NCBI RefSeq assembly: GCF_001006485.1
Contig: NZ_JUET01000092.1
Location: 1 to 64,000, forward strand
Length of the DNA stretch: 64,000 bases
Reading direction: 5' to 3'
Source of the DNA: Tannerella forsythia
GTDB taxonomy: Bacteria; Bacteroidota; Bacteroidia; Bacteroidales; Tannerellaceae
This document shows positions 9,934 to 19,992 of the stretch, piece by piece. Positions within the stretch are counted from its first letter, which is position 1. Every line of letters begins with the position of its first letter. The notes beneath the pieces were generated by a model. The model had not been told where the DNA came from and searched no databases. It worked only from the letters and a program-made list of their open reading frames with translations. A program made the translations under genes and the position numbers.

Positions 9934-10536
9934 ATGTTTTCAGGAATCGTAGAAGAGGCCGCAACCGTTGTTGCGCTGGAGCAGGACAGGGGCAACCTGC
10001 ATCTGACACTGCATTGCTCGTTTGTCGACGAGTTGAAGATCGATCAGAGCATCTCGCACAACGGGGTGTGCCTGACCGTAGTGAAGAAAACGCCGGAAAG
10101 CTACACCGTGACGGCGATCAAAGAGACGCTCGAACGTTCGAACCTCGGGCTGCTCAAGGTGGGCGACAAGGTGAATCTGGAGCGCAGCATGCTGATGAAC
10201 GGCCGGCTGGACGGACACATCGTGCAGGGGCACGTCGATCAGACGGCAGTCTGCACACAAGTAACGGAAGCCGACGGAAGCTGGTACTACGCCTTTGAAT
10301 ATGAAATTGATCCGGCCATGGCCAAACAGGGATACATGACGGTCGAGAAAGGCTCCGTCTGCGTGAACGGCGTCAGTCTGACCGTCTGCAACTCACAGAC
10401 CAACCGTTTCGAGGTAGCCATCATTCCCTATACGCACGATTATACGAACTTCGGGCAGATCGAGCAGGGAACGGTCGTCAACCTCGAGTTCGACATCATC
10501 GGGAAATATCTCAGCAAACTGATGACATTTCAATAA
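9934..10536 (+). CDS. ribE: Riboflavin synthase, alpha subunit
   Basis: 200 residues, normal for the family, which joins two lumazine molecules to give riboflavin. It has two lumazine-binding repeats: the N-terminal one begins MFSGIVEE and includes SHNGVCLTV, and the second, near residues 98-195, includes CVNGVSLTV. The gene starts 14 bases after the PPi-PFK stop on the same strand. No FMN riboswitch or other rib gene is visible nearby. Confidence 0.95.
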   Translation: MFSGIVEEAATVVALEQDRGNLHLTLHCSFVDELKIDQSISHNGVCLTVVKKTPESYTVTAIKETLERSNLGLLKVGDKVNLERSMLMNGRLDGHIVQGHVDQTAVCTQVTEADGSWYYAFEYEIDPAMAKQGYMTVEKGSVCVNGVSLTVCNSQTNRFEVAIIPYTHDYTNFGQIEQGTVVNLEFDIIGKYLSKLMTFQ

Positions 10537-10544
10537 GAAGAGAG

Positions 10545-10573
10545 AGAGGGAGTCAGGAAATGACCCTCCTCTT
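10545..10573 (+). terminator. Terminator after riboflavin synthase
   Basis: GAGGG(a)GTCA (10546-10554) pairs with TGACCCTC (10561-10568), followed by CTCTTTTT. It begins 9 bases past the ribE stop. The right arm overlaps the last codons of the convergent MATE gene. Confidence 0.6.
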
Positions 10574-11893
10574 TTTCCATCGCCCCGTATGATAATATAT
10601 ATATGTGGCGGCGAATCCGAGTGAGATACTCAATACAATCGCCCACCAGATTCCCACACGTCCCCACGCATGGCTCAAACCGTAAGCCAACGGAATACGG
10701 ATCAGCCAGAAGGTAACGATACCCGTCACCATGGCAAAGAGCGTATCCCCAGCTCCACGCATCGCGCCGTTGAAGATCCCCAACGCGCCGTGAACAGCCA
10801 GAAAACTCCCGAGAATCAGGAGATATTCGTAACCGATGGCAATCACGTCGGCATCGTGTGTAAAAGCGCGCATCATCTCTTTTCCGAAGAAATACACGGC
10901 GACGAATACGGTACCGCAAAACAGCAAATTAAATGTTAAGGCAAAGCGCACACCTGATCGCACACGGTCCCATCGCTGCGCACCGATGTTCTGTCCGCAA
11001 AACGCAGCCAGAGCGCTGGAAACGGTCAGGAGCGCCTGCGTGATGAACGAATCTACTTTTCCGGCCGCACCGTAGGCCGTCAACGTATCCGTACCGAACT
11101 TGTTGACAATGCCCAGAAGCGCCACTAACCCGATGGCGATGGAGACTTGCTGTATGCTCGTCGGGATGCCGATACGCAACCCCTGCATAAAGAGTTTCCC
11201 GTCGAAGACCCAATCTTTCCGACGAATTGAGAGCAACGGATGACGCCGGTGTATGTATGCTAATACAATACACACTCCAACCCCTTGTGCCGCGACGGTC
11301 GCAAGAGCAGCTCCTTCAATCTCCCACCCGAACCCGATAATAAAAAGCAAATCGAACAGGATGTTCAGCACAGCGGTGATGAGGACGAAGATCATCGGAC
11401 GCGCCGAGTCGCCCATACTCCGCAAAACGGACGACATGCTATGAAACGTAATAAACAGCACCGTCCCGCCCGCATAGATGCGGAAATAGCGGACGGCCTG
11501 CGGAATGACCTCTTCAGGCGTGCGGGTCAGCCGAAAAAAATCTTCGGTAAACACGATGCCGGACACCGACAGAAAAATACCGGCAATCAGCGTGAAGCCG
11601 CAAAACGATGAAAAAGCACGCTGTACCTTGTCGTACTGACGCGCCCCGAAATATTGCGAAACGATGACTGTGATACCGCTTCCTATACCGATCACGAAGG
11701 AGATAATGAAATAGTAAATGAAAAACGAAGCCGAAACGGCTGCCAGCGCCTCTTTGCCCAAAAAACTCCCGACGATCACACTGTCGGTAAGGTTATAAAC
11801 TTGCTGAATAAGATTGCCGACAAGCAGAGGAAAAGCAAACGTCAAGATAACTTTCCAGACCGCTCCCTGCGTTAAATCGTGTTGCCGTTTCAT
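10553..11893 (-). CDS. MATE-family multidrug/sodium antiporter
   Basis: 446 residues from the ATG at 11893 (MKRQHDLTQGAVW), the typical start of Bacteroides MATE pumps; a start 20 codons upstream (11953) is possible. About twelve hydrophobic segments in two similar halves, with the family's N-terminal PLLVGNLIQQVYNLTDS and the matching second-half segment near residue 240. It would act in the inner membrane, exporting cationic drugs or metabolites against Na+ or H+. Substrates cannot be read from sequence. It converges with ribE and lies downstream of pgk. Confidence 0.9.
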   Translation of the reverse strand: MKRQHDLTQGAVWKVILTFAFPLLVGNLIQQVYNLTDSVIVGSFLGKEALAAVSASFFIYYFIISFVIGIGSGITVIVSQYFGARQYDKVQRAFSSFCGFTLIAGIFLSVSGIVFTEDFFRLTRTPEEVIPQAVRYFRIYAGGTVLFITFHSMSSVLRSMGDSARPMIFVLITAVLNILFDLLFIIGFGWEIEGAALATVAAQGVGVCIVLAYIHRRHPLLSIRRKDWVFDGKLFMQGLRIGIPTSIQQVSIAIGLVALLGIVNKFGTDTLTAYGAAGKVDSFITQALLTVSSALAAFCGQNIGAQRWDRVRSGVRFALTFNLLFCGTVFVAVYFFGKEMMRAFTHDADVIAIGYEYLLILGSFLAVHGALGIFNGAMRGAGDTLFAMVTGIVTFWLIRIPLAYGLSHAWGRVGIWWAIVLSISLGFAATYIYYHTGRWKKRRVIS

Positions 11894-11997
11894 GTCGTAA
11901 AAGCAGGGAAGATTCCGTGCAAGCAACGAAGAGAGTCGGCCGTTAGGACACATCGCCGTGCACAGTTATGGCCGACCTCCGTGCTGTCAATCTCCTT

Positions 11998-13260
11998 TTA
12001 ATACCCGCGGATCGCTTCGATTCCAGGAAGGGTTTTTCCTTCGATGGCTTCGAGCAGTGCACCGCCTCCGGTCGATACGTACGACACTCCGTCGGCCAAT
12101 CCGAATTTATTGATACATGCCACCGAGTCGCCTCCTCCGATAAGCGAGTAAGCGCCGTTTTTCGTGGCTTCGACAATCGCTTCGGCTACCGAGCGCGATC
12201 CGTGCGTAAAGTTTTCAAATTCGAACACCCCGGTCGGACCGTTCCAAAGGATCGTTTTGGAAGCGCGGATCACCTCCGCATATCTCTTCTCTGTCTCAGG
12301 TCCGATATCCATGCCTTCCCATCCGTCGGGGATTTCATTGCTCGCGGCATACGCTGTTTTCGCGTCATTGCTGAAATCGTCGGCAATTTTCGAGTCTTCG
12401 GCCAGTACGAGGTTGACGCCTTTCTCTTTGGCTTTGGCCAGCAGCTCGAGGGCGAGGTCTAACTTATCGTCTTCGCAGATCGATTTTCCGATTTTCCCAC
12501 CCAGCGCTTTCATAAACGTATAGGTCATTCCGCCGGTGATAATCAGGTTGTCGACTTTATTGAGCAAATTCTCGATCACCTCGATCTTGGACGACACTTT
12601 CGATCCTCCCATGATAGCGGTAAAAGGTCTGTTGATGTCGTTAAGCACTTTCTCTACGGCAGCCACTTCCTTTTCCATCAGATAGCCGAACAACTTATGA
12701 TCGGCATCGAAATAAGCGGCCATCAAAGCCGTTGAAGCATGCGCGCGATGGGCCGTACCGAAGGCGTCGTTCACATATACGTCGGCATAAGACGCCAGCG
12801 TTTCGGTAAATTTCTTCTGACTTTCTTTCACGGCCTTCTTGGCGGCCGCCTTCTCCTGTTCGGAAGCATCATCGGCCAGTCCGCGAGGCTTGCCTTCTTC
12901 TTCGGCATAGAAACGCAGATTCTCAAGCAACAGCGCTTCGCCCGGTTGCAGGGCGGAAGCTTTGATTTTAGCTTCTTCACCGACGCAGTCGTTGGCAAAC
13001 TGTACATCAACGCCGAGCAAGTCGGATACGTGCTTCAGAATATGTTTCAGCGAATATTTATCGGTAACGCCTTTGGGACGTCCCAAGTGTGATCCGATGA
13101 TGACGCTGCCGCCATCGTTCAGTATTTTCTTCAGGGTAGGCAACGCTGCACGGATACGCGTATCGTCCGTAATGTTGAACTGTTCGTCTAAGGGTACATT
13201 GAAATCTACCCGTACAAATGCCTTTTTTCCGGCAAAATTAAAGGAATCGATCGTCTGCAT
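11998..13260 (-). CDS. pgk: Phosphoglycerate kinase
   Basis: 420 residues, full length. It transfers phosphate from 1,3-bisphosphoglycerate to ADP in glycolysis. Motifs: RVDFNVPLD near the N-terminus, GSHLGRPKG, the hinge region [25 protein letters not shown], and the C-terminal [13 protein letters not shown] with STGGGALLE. It is apparently monocistronic, with its own promoter about 65 bases upstream. Confidence 0.97.
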   Translation of the reverse strand: MQTIDSFNFAGKKAFVRVDFNVPLDEQFNITDDTRIRAALPTLKKILNDGGSVIIGSHLGRPKGVTDKYSLKHILKHVSDLLGVDVQFANDCVGEEAKIKASALQPGEALLLENLRFYAEEEGKPRGLADDASEQEKAAAKKAVKESQKKFTETLASYADVYVNDAFGTAHRAHASTALMAAYFDADHKLFGYLMEKEVAAVEKVLNDINRPFTAIMGGSKVSSKIEVIENLLNKVDNLIITGGMTYTFMKALGGKIGKSICEDDKLDLALELLAKAKEKGVNLVLAEDSKIADDFSNDAKTAYAASNEIPDGWEGMDIGPETEKRYAEVIRASKTILWNGPTGVFEFENFTHGSRSVAEAIVEATKNGAYSLIGGGDSVACINKFGLADGVSYVSTGGGALLEAIEGKTLPGIEAIRGY

Positions 13261-13326
13261 AATGATTGAATTTATCGAATATTAAATGTTGCGAATGTTT
13301 ATCCGCCTGTTTTTCCAAGCGATGTG

Positions 13327-13334
13327 CAAAGGTA
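13327..13334 (-). promoter_or_regulatory. -7 box (TACCTTTG) for pgk
   Basis: The minus strand reads TACCTTTG, a perfect TAnnTTTG, 66 bases upstream of the pgk ATG. Confidence 0.6.
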
Positions 13335-13425
13335 TAAAATAATTACCAACCGACAACCGGCAGCCGATATTTTTACGCCTGCGAACGGAGGAGATACGGG
13401 CGGCGGACAGCTGTTGCAAGCTGCG

Positions 13426-13890
13426 TCATGTCAATTTAAACCGGATGCGAAGCCGTCCGTTTTCGTAATCGTGCGAAATGATTTTAAAATGGCCGACTTC
13501 GGAGGTGTTCGATACGTGTTGTCCGATACAGGCGCAGGCGTCGTAGTCGCCGATGCGGACAATGCGCAATGTTTCGGAGACGCCTTCGGGCAGCTTGCTC
13601 AGGTCGACAAGCGCCGCCGCTTCTTCGTGCGACATATACTCACTCGTGACAGGCAGATGCCGGTCGATCACGGCATTCACGCTATGTTCGATCTCTGCGA
13701 TCTGTTCGTCTGTCGGGGCAGAGGAGAGCTGATAGTCGCATTTCGATTTTTTGCGTTCGATATGCGTATTCCGGGAGCGCGGACAACCGAACCTGTTCAC
13801 CATGGTTCGGTTCAGGATATGTTCAGCCGTGTGCATCGGAGGGTATTCCGTCTTATTATGTACGTTTAATAACGGGCTTTCTTTTTCCAT
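13426..13890 (-). CDS. AlaX-like trans-editing protein (misacylated tRNA deacylase)
   Basis: About 154 residues from the ATG at 13890 (13911 is an alternative). It shows the zinc-binding signature of the ThrRS/AlaRS second additional domain: HTAEHIL near residue 20 and CIGQHV near residue 122, giving the usual two His, Cys and His ligands. Stand-alone copies hydrolyse wrongly charged tRNA such as Ser-tRNA(Ala). It lies just after htpX on the same strand, so it is probably the third gene of the lemA-htpX operon. Confidence 0.8.
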   Translation of the reverse strand: MEKESPLLNVHNKTEYPPMHTAEHILNRTMVNRFGCPRSRNTHIERKKSKCDYQLSSAPTDEQIAEIEHSVNAVIDRHLPVTSEYMSHEEAAALVDLSKLPEGVSETLRIVRIGDYDACACIGQHVSNTSEVGHFKIISHDYENGRLRIRFKLT

Positions 13891-13924
13891 ATTATTACTA
13901 TTAATGTGCATTGTTCGGGGACGA

Positions 13925-14887
13925 TCAGAACTGTTCGAGCACCCGGATTCTTTTTTCGATGGGCGGATGGGTCGCGAATAATTCGTTGACGAACGACGCG
14001 CCTTTCTTCATCGGGTTCTCGATAAAAAGTTGCGCCACATCGTTTTGTTCGACGGCTTCGATCAGCGGATCGGTCGATATTTTACGTAAGGCCGAGGCCA
14101 GCGCCAGCGGATTCTTCGTCATCTCGGCGCTTCCGGCGTCGGCCATGTATTCCCGGTTGCGGGAGATGGCAAAACGCATCAGCATCGTAATAAGGTAGCC
14201 GATGACAGCCAGTACCAGAACGACTAACAGGATAGCCAGTCCTCCTCCGTTTTTGCCGTTCCGCAGGCTTCCGTGCAGCAGGCGACGCGAAGCCATCCGG
14301 GAGAGAAACGAAAAAATGCCAACAAAGACAATGGAAACGATCAGTACGTGTACATCGCGATTGCGAATATGCGTCAGCTCGTGCGCAATAACGGCTTCCA
14401 GCTCGGCATCGCTCAGGCGGTTGATAATTCCGCGCGAAAGTGAAACGGTATACGTTTTTTTATTCAATCCGCTGGCAAAGGCATTCATCGACAAGTCTTC
14501 GATCACGTTGATTTTCGGCATCGGCAGTCCGTTAGCCATACAAAGGTTCTCGACTAAATTATACACGCGCTTATTATCCCGTCGTTCCAGCGTATACGAC
14601 CCGGTCGCGGCATGGATGATCGATGTATTCGAATAGTAAGCGATCAGAAACCAGACTAAACAAACTCCCACCACCCACGGTGCGGCGTTAATAAACGATT
14701 CGTTCGCGATTTGCCAGGAATCTTCCCATGAATAGACGGCTGCCGCATCATCCGAAACGAAAAAGACATGGATAATCACGAAGAAAACCCACGTCAAAAA
14801 AAGGATGACGCAAGGGAAAAGCAATAACATCATCATCGAGCGGATGTTGTTTCTCCGTTGCTGCGTCTGTATACCGAGATACCTCAC
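13925..14887 (-). CDS. htpX: M48-family membrane zinc metalloprotease (HtpX-like)
   Basis: 320 residues. Two N-terminal membrane segments (about 18-42 and 70-87), the zinc motif HELTH near residue 168 with the later glutamate in NREYMADAGS, and two further membrane segments near 180-235. It degrades or quality-controls membrane proteins in the inner membrane. It sits 4 bases after lemA, a pairing common across bacteria that suggests joint work in envelope stress. Confidence 0.93.
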   Translation of the reverse strand: MRYLGIQTQQRRNNIRSMMMLLLFPCVILFLTWVFFVIIHVFFVSDDAAAVYSWEDSWQIANESFINAAPWVVGVCLVWFLIAYYSNTSIIHAATGSYTLERRDNKRVYNLVENLCMANGLPMPKINVIEDLSMNAFASGLNKKTYTVSLSRGIINRLSDAELEAVIAHELTHIRNRDVHVLIVSIVFVGIFSFLSRMASRRLLHGSLRNGKNGGGLAILLVVLVLAVIGYLITMLMRFAISRNREYMADAGSAEMTKNPLALASALRKISTDPLIEAVEQNDVAQLFIENPMKKGASFVNELFATHPPIEKRIRVLEQF

Positions 14888-14891
14888 CGGA

Positions 14892-15455
14892 TCAGAAGTT
14901 TATTTTCGGCGCTTCTTCCAATTGCGCCCGTTGACTTCCGAGATCGAACATCGTCTCGCGACGGAAACCGAACATGCCGGCCACAAGATTGGCGGGGAAT
15001 GTTTCGACGGCATTGTTGTATTCCTTCGTCGCCGAATTGAAGTAACGGCGTACGGCCGCCAGTTTATTTTCGATATCCGCCATCTCTTCCTGCAACTGCA
15101 TAAAGTTGGAGTTGGCTTTCAAGTCGGGATAAGCTTCAACCGACACAGTCAGCCCCCGCAGCGCGGCAGACAGCTGATTTTCAGCGGCAATCTTCTGATC
15201 AATGCTTTGTGCCGACATGGCAGCGGTACGGGCCTGCGTGATCTTCGTCAACGTTTCACTTTCATGCTTCATATAACCTTTAACAGCTTCGACCAGCTGC
15301 GGTATCAGGTCATGTCGCTGTTTCAACTGCACATCGATATCGGCAAACGCATTCTCGCGATTGTTGCGGAAACGTACCAGCCGGTTGTACACCGACATGA
15401 AAAAAAGCAACAAAACAACGACGATAACAATCGTAATAATTAATCCTGTACTCAT
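14892..15455 (-). CDS. lemA: LemA family protein
   Basis: 187 residues: one N-terminal membrane segment (TGLIITIVIVVVLLLFF) followed by the helical LemA domain, with the typical VRFRNNRENAFADIDVQLKQR and a C-terminus ending APKINF. The cellular role of LemA is not settled. It is first in the lemA-htpX-alaX operon and has its own promoter. Confidence 0.92.
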   Translation of the reverse strand: MSTGLIITIVIVVVLLLFFMSVYNRLVRFRNNRENAFADIDVQLKQRHDLIPQLVEAVKGYMKHESETLTKITQARTAAMSAQSIDQKIAAENQLSAALRGLTVSVEAYPDLKANSNFMQLQEEMADIENKLAAVRRYFNSATKEYNNAVETFPANLVAGMFGFRRETMFDLGSQRAQLEEAPKINF

Positions 15456-15487
15456 TTCTCTATTTGAATAAAAAATTGAACATGCGA

Positions 15488-15495
15488 CAAAGATA
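15488..15495 (-). promoter_or_regulatory. -7 box (TATCTTTG) for the lemA operon
   Basis: The minus strand reads TATCTTTG, 33 bases upstream of the lemA ATG. Confidence 0.6.
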
Positions 15496-15645
15496 CGTAT
15501 TTTTCCGGTAGAAAAAGCCTCGTTATCTCCGCCCCTCCATTCACCTTACGTAACAAACCATATCCGATGAATAACGAATGAAGATTGAATTTCCACGCGG
15601 CTTTAAAACGATCAGGTAAAATTTCGATGTTTTGCATTTCTACCC

Positions 15646-15653
15646 TATATTTG
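15646..15653 (+). promoter_or_regulatory. -7 box (TATATTTG) for the S41 peptidase gene
   Basis: TATATTTG matches TAnnTTTG, 90 bases upstream of the ATG. Confidence 0.45.
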
Positions 15654-15742
15654 TCGGCTGGAATAATGACAGTATGTAAGAGTAAAAAAGATAAACTCAA
15701 ATCTGAATTTCAGTATTAATCATAGAAAATAAACTTGACATC

Positions 15743-17017
15743 ATGAAAAAAATCATTTTATCTTTTAGCTTGATGATTGCAGGAACAATGCTAACATCTG
15801 CAGGAACGGGAATTCAAGAAAACACCGATCGCTTATCGGACGAAGAGAAGATATACGGTCTATCGACAGTCTGGAAAGAGGCCGACAAAAATTTTGTATT
15901 CTTCGATCAGGTGCCCGATCTGGATTGGAACAAGACATATCAAACATTTATTCCGAAAGTCTTGAAAACCCAAACGACGTACGAATACTATCGCATATTG
16001 CAGGAGTTTTGTTCATTGCTAAACGACGGACATACACGGGTCGTTATCCCGTGGGAACTTAGAGAAGTTTTCGAAGTCGCTCCCCCCATTCTTACGGAAC
16101 TGGTCGATGGCAAAGTGATCATTGGCCGCATCTTGAACGATACACTTGAGCAGCAAGGCCTCTCGGTCGGAATGGAAATTGTAGCAATAGATGGGACGGA
16201 GGTACATGAATATGCGATGAAGTACATTCAGCCATTCGTGTTTTATTCCACAAAGCAGGATATGGAAGTACAGGTTTACGAACACAACCTACTGAAAGGA
16301 CATATCGACAAACCATTGAAGATCAACACAAAAGACAATAAAGAATTTTCAGTGAGCAGAAGATTGAAGAAACTGGACAAACCGGTACAAATATTTGAAT
16401 TTAAGGTATTGGATGATAATATGGGTTACCTGAAAATTAACCGATTTTGGGGTGATCGCTTCAAAAGCGAATTCGACAGTCTTTATCATGAAATAAGAAA
16501 GACCTCGAAACTGATTATCGACATATCGGAAAACGAGGGGGGCAACAGCGGATATTCCAATTATGTTATCAGCCATCTGATTGAAAAACCTGTTTTGTCG
16601 TCGAGATGGAAAACACTGATGTATATGCCTGCTTATGCCTCGTGGGGATGGAATACACAATGGCAGGACAATAGCGGAAGTATGATTCAGCCGGTACGTG
16701 AATCACTGCGTTTTACAAAACCAATCGTTGTTTTGATCAGTGAAAAAACGTATTCTGCTGCAGAAGACTTTGCATCTTTATTTCTGAATGCAAAAAGAGG
16801 TGTTTTAATCGGGAGAACAACAGCTGGAACAACAGGTAATCCTATCGGCTTCGAACTTCCCGGGAAGGGCTGGCTTCAGATATGTTCGAAAAGAGACTAT
16901 TTAACCAACGGCAAGGAGTTTGTCGGTTACGGAATTGAACCTGATCACACAGTGAAGAAAACCAAGGATAAAGAAGAGCTTAAAAAGGAAGGCATAAAGA
17001 TTTTAAAGAATCAGTGA
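15743..17017 (+). CDS. S41-family serine peptidase (C-terminal processing type), secreted
   Basis: 424 residues. An N-terminal signal peptide (MKKIILSFSLMIAGTMLTSA) is followed by a helical domain, a PDZ-like segment (about 110-160, GLSVGMEIVAIDG) and the S41 core. The nucleophile lies in TYSAAEDF near residue 335; DISENEGG is the usual oxyanion strand. It probably acts in the periplasm or at the outer membrane. Base composition is more AT-rich than its neighbours and an unrelated gene remnant follows in the same frame after its stop, so local insertion or deletion is likely. Confidence 0.88.
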   Translation: MKKIILSFSLMIAGTMLTSAGTGIQENTDRLSDEEKIYGLSTVWKEADKNFVFFDQVPDLDWNKTYQTFIPKVLKTQTTYEYYRILQEFCSLLNDGHTRVVIPWELREVFEVAPPILTELVDGKVIIGRILNDTLEQQGLSVGMEIVAIDGTEVHEYAMKYIQPFVFYSTKQDMEVQVYEHNLLKGHIDKPLKINTKDNKEFSVSRRLKKLDKPVQIFEFKVLDDNMGYLKINRFWGDRFKSEFDSLYHEIRKTSKLIIDISENEGGNSGYSNYVISHLIEKPVLSSRWKTLMYMPAYASWGWNTQWQDNSGSMIQPVRESLRFTKPIVVLISEKTYSAAEDFASLFLNAKRGVLIGRTTAGTTGNPIGFELPGKGWLQICSKRDYLTNGKEFVGYGIEPDHTVKKTKDKEELKKEGIKILKNQ

Positions 17018-17029
17018 AACGTATTTAAA

Positions 17030-17140
17030 GCATGGATCCCGACCGTCTATCTGATCGATCCCGATGGGCGGGTGGCGTATGCCGATATCAACGGACGTGG
17101 GTTGGAAGAGAAACTGCAGGAGATTTTCGGACGCAGATAA
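17030..17140 (+). pseudogene. C-terminal remnant of a TlpA/AhpC-type thioredoxin-fold protein
   Basis: 37 codons translate as AWIPTVYLIDPDGRVAYAD and onward to LQEIFGRR and a stop. The cis-Pro-containing IPTVYLIDPDG signature and the C-terminal helix belong to the thiol-disulfide oxidoreductase fold. There is no start codon and no N-terminal CxxC domain. The piece is in the same frame as the S41 peptidase, separated by its TGA at 17015. Confidence 0.65.
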
Positions 17141-17191
17141 AACCTTGTTACAACAGAGTCCATCGCGTTTTTTCCTACAATAAAAAATAAC

Positions 17192-17199
17192 TACCTTTG
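17192..17199 (+). promoter_or_regulatory. -7 box (TACCTTTG) for panB
   Basis: A perfect TAnnTTTG match ending 20 bases before the panB ATG, so the leader would be only about 13 bases. Confidence 0.6.
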
Positions 17200-17219
17200 C
17201 CACGTTTTAAGTTCAGGAG

Positions 17220-18041
17220 ATGTCAGTAGCAGTATCAGAAGACAACCGTAAAGTAACGACACACCGCCTTTTTGAAATGAAACAGCGGGGCGAAAAGATT
17301 TCGATGCTTACCGCCTACGATTATTCGATGGCGCAAATCATCGACCAGGCAGGCATGGATGTGATCCTCGTCGGCGATTCGGCCTCGAATGTGATGGCAG
17401 GCAATGTAACGACCCTTCCCATTACCCTCGATCAGATGATTTATCACGGCAAATCGGTGATGAAAGCCGTCAAACGGGCGCTTGTCGTGGTCGATCTGCC
17501 TTTCGGGACGTATCAGGGCAATTCGAAAGAGGCGCTCGCCTCAGCCATCCGCGTGATGAAAGAGACACATGCCGACTGCATCAAGATGGAAGGCGGATCG
17601 GAAATCAAAGAATCCATACAGCGCATCTTGTGCGCCGGCATCCCGATCATGGGACATTTGGGACTGACTCCGCAGTCGATCAACAAGTTTGGCACTTATG
17701 CCGTCCGTGCCCGTGAAGAAGAAGAAGCCCGCAAACTGCTCGAAGACGCCCATCTGCTCGAAGAATGGGGATGCTTCGCGCTGGTACTTGAAAAAATTCC
17801 GGCAGCACTGGCTTCACAGGTAGCTTCCGAGCTGAAAATCCCCGTGATCGGCATCGGTGCCGGTGGCGGTGTAGACGGGCAGGTACTGGTGATGCACGAC
17901 ATGCTCGGGATCAATCAAAACTTTTCGCCTCGCTTCCTGCGTCGCTACGCCAATCTTCACGAAGAAATGACGAAAGCGCTTCACGCCTACATCGAAGATG
18001 TTAAAGCAGGCGATTTCCCGAACGAAAACGAACAATATTGA
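17220..18041 (+). CDS. panB: 3-methyl-2-oxobutanoate hydroxymethyltransferase
   Basis: 273 residues, normal length. It makes ketopantoate from 2-oxoisovalerate and methylene-tetrahydrofolate, the first committed step of pantothenate/CoA synthesis. Features: [22 protein letters not shown] with the Mg-binding Asp, [14 protein letters not shown] and [11 protein letters not shown] purine-rich AGGAG directly abuts the ATG, an unusually short spacing on a very short leader. proS follows after about 26 bases. Confidence 0.95.
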   Translation: MSVAVSEDNRKVTTHRLFEMKQRGEKISMLTAYDYSMAQIIDQAGMDVILVGDSASNVMAGNVTTLPITLDQMIYHGKSVMKAVKRALVVVDLPFGTYQGNSKEALASAIRVMKETHADCIKMEGGSEIKESIQRILCAGIPIMGHLGLTPQSINKFGTYAVRAREEEEARKLLEDAHLLEEWGCFALVLEKIPAALASQVASELKIPVIGIGAGGGVDGQVLVMHDMLGINQNFSPRFLRRYANLHEEMTKALHAYIEDVKAGDFPNENEQY

Positions 18042-18067
18042 AAAAAAAGAAACGAAAATAAATGACA

Positions 18068-19546
18068 ATGGCAAAAGAACTAAAGGAACTCACTTCACAA
18101 GACGAAAATTATTCGCAATGGTATCAGGACTTGGTTGTAAAAGCCGATCTGGCCGAAAATTCGGCTGTGCGCGGCTGTATGGTCATCAAGCCCTACGGAT
18201 ATGCAATCTGGGAAAAGATGCAGCGTATTCTCGACGATAAATTTAAGGAAACGGGACATCACAACGCTTATTTTCCTCTGTTGATCCCGAAATCGTTTCT
18301 GAGCCGCGAAGCCGACCACGTCGAAGGGTTTGCCAAAGAGTGCGCCGTTGTGACGCACTACCGTCTGAAGAACGATCCGGAAGGTAGCGGCGTGATCGTC
18401 GATCCGGCCGCCCGCCTCGAGGAAGAACTCATCATTCGCCCCACTTCCGAGACTATCATCTGGAACACGTATAAAAACTGGATTCAGTCGTACCGCGATC
18501 TGCCGCTGCTCATCAACCAGTGGGCGAACGTAATGCGCTGGGAAATGCGTACACGCCTGTTTCTGCGTACGGCCGAGTTCCTTTGGCAGGAAGGTCATAC
18601 GGCACATGCCACACGCGAAGAGGCCGAAGTCGAAGCGCGGAAGATGCAGAATGTCTATGCCGATTTTGCCGAAAACTATATGGCTATGCCCGTAATCAAA
18701 GGCGTGAAGACCGAAAGCGAACGGTTTGCCGGCGCCGTCGACACGTACACCATCGAGGCCATGATGCAAGACGGGAAGGCTTTACAAGCCGGTACGTCGC
18801 ACTTCCTCGGACAGAATTTCGGGAAGGCTTTCGATGTGACGTTCATCGATAAAGAAGGAAAGACCGACTATGCGTGGGCTACTTCGTGGGGCGTTTCCAC
18901 ACGGCTCATCGGGGCGCTGATCATGTCGCACTCCGACAACAACGGGCTGGTGCTGCCACCGCATCTGGCGCCGATACAGGTCGTGATCGTACCGATTTAC
19001 CGCTCTGCCGGGCAACTGGCGCAAATCAGTGAGAAGGTCGATAAAATCATCACCGGTCTGAAAGCGTCAGGCATCAGCGTGATATATGACGATCGTGACA
19101 CGAAGAAACCCGGTTGGAAATTCGCCGAATACGAACTGAAAGGAGTACCGGTACGCCTGGCCATGGGAGGACGCGATCTCGAAAACAACACGATCGAGGT
19201 CATGCGTCGCGATACGCTCGAAAAAGAAACGGTTACCTGCGAAGGAATCGAAGCATACGTAAAGAATCTGCTTGAAGAAATTCAGAGGAATATTTTCCGG
19301 AAAGCGTTGGAGCATCGTGAGAAGCACACGGTCAAAGTCGATACGTACGACCAGTTTAAGGAAAAGCTCGAAGAAGGCAACTTCATCTTGGCTCACTGGG
19401 ACGGCACACCCGAAACGGAAGAGCGCATCAAAAACGAAACGAAAGCGACTATCCGCTGCATTCCTTTCGACGACGCAACGCCCGGACAATGTATGGTAAC
19501 CGGCAAACCGTCTGCTCAACGCGTTCTTTTCGCACGAGCGTATTGA
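18068..19546 (+). CDS. proS: Prolyl-tRNA synthetase, archaeal/eukaryote-like type
   Basis: 492 residues from MAKELKEL (the ATG at 18062 is two codons upstream). Class II motifs are present: motif 2 in the [21 protein letters not shown] region and motif 3 in the GTSWGV/TRLIG region, followed by an anticodon-binding domain (about 290-400) and the extra C-terminal zinc-like domain of the short ProRS type. There is no INS editing domain, as expected for this type. It is probably cotranscribed with panB. Confidence 0.95.
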   Translation: MAKELKELTSQDENYSQWYQDLVVKADLAENSAVRGCMVIKPYGYAIWEKMQRILDDKFKETGHHNAYFPLLIPKSFLSREADHVEGFAKECAVVTHYRLKNDPEGSGVIVDPAARLEEELIIRPTSETIIWNTYKNWIQSYRDLPLLINQWANVMRWEMRTRLFLRTAEFLWQEGHTAHATREEAEVEARKMQNVYADFAENYMAMPVIKGVKTESERFAGAVDTYTIEAMMQDGKALQAGTSHFLGQNFGKAFDVTFIDKEGKTDYAWATSWGVSTRLIGALIMSHSDNNGLVLPPHLAPIQVVIVPIYRSAGQLAQISEKVDKIITGLKASGISVIYDDRDTKKPGWKFAEYELKGVPVRLAMGGRDLENNTIEVMRRDTLEKETVTCEGIEAYVKNLLEEIQRNIFRKALEHREKHTVKVDTYDQFKEKLEEGNFILAHWDGTPETEERIKNETKATIRCIPFDDATPGQCMVTGKPSAQRVLFARAY

Positions 19547-19599
19547 TAGACTCATACCGATAAATGTTATAATCAGAAATATCATAAAGTGAAAGAGAT

Positions 19600-19956
19600 A
19601 TGGAAGTAAGAGGAAAAATAATCGTCGTTCAACCGGTTCAGACGGGCGAAGGAAAGAACGGAACATGGAAAAAACAAGAGTATGTGATCGAATACGACCG
19701 GAATGCCCAGTATCCGCGTAAAATGATGTTCAACCTGTGGGGAGACCGGATCGACCAGTTTAACATTCAGGAAGGACAGGATCTGAAAATTTCGTTCGAT
19801 ATCGACTGTCGTGAATACAACGGACGATGGTATAACGATATACGCGCGTGGCGAGTGGAGCCGGACAACGAATCGGGAGGAATGCAACCGATCGATCAAC
19901 CGCTTCCGCCACCGGAAATACCCCCTTCCGATCCGGCAGACGATCTGCCGTTCTGA
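19600..19956 (+). CDS. DUF3127 protein with OB-like fold and SSB-type acidic tail
   Basis: 118 residues. The first 85 form a beta-rich domain (MEVRGKIIVVQPVQTGEG to YNDIRAWRVE) matching DUF3127, a small Bacteroidetes family. A Pro-rich linker then leads to the C-terminal tip DDLPF. That tip copies the end of single-stranded DNA-binding proteins, which recruits repair and replication enzymes. This suggests a DNA-binding or partner-recruiting role, but none is established. Confidence 0.8.
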   Translation: MEVRGKIIVVQPVQTGEGKNGTWKKQEYVIEYDRNAQYPRKMMFNLWGDRIDQFNIQEGQDLKISFDIDCREYNGRWYNDIRAWRVEPDNESGGMQPIDQPLPPPEIPPSDPADDLPF

Positions 19957-19966
19957 ACGGCCGAGA

Positions 19967-19992
19967 GAGAGGAGGCAGGAAGCGCTCCTCTC
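19967..19992 (+). terminator. Hairpin after DUF3127 gene
   Basis: GAGAGGAG (19967-19974) pairs perfectly with CTCCTCTC (19985-19992) around a 10-base loop. No T-run follows, so it is a weak terminator candidate. Confidence 0.35.

Noticed and set aside
15452-15700. 82-codon minus-strand frame upstream of lemA
   Set aside because: Its start lies upstream of the lemA -7 box and it overlaps the lemA start; no domain is seen.
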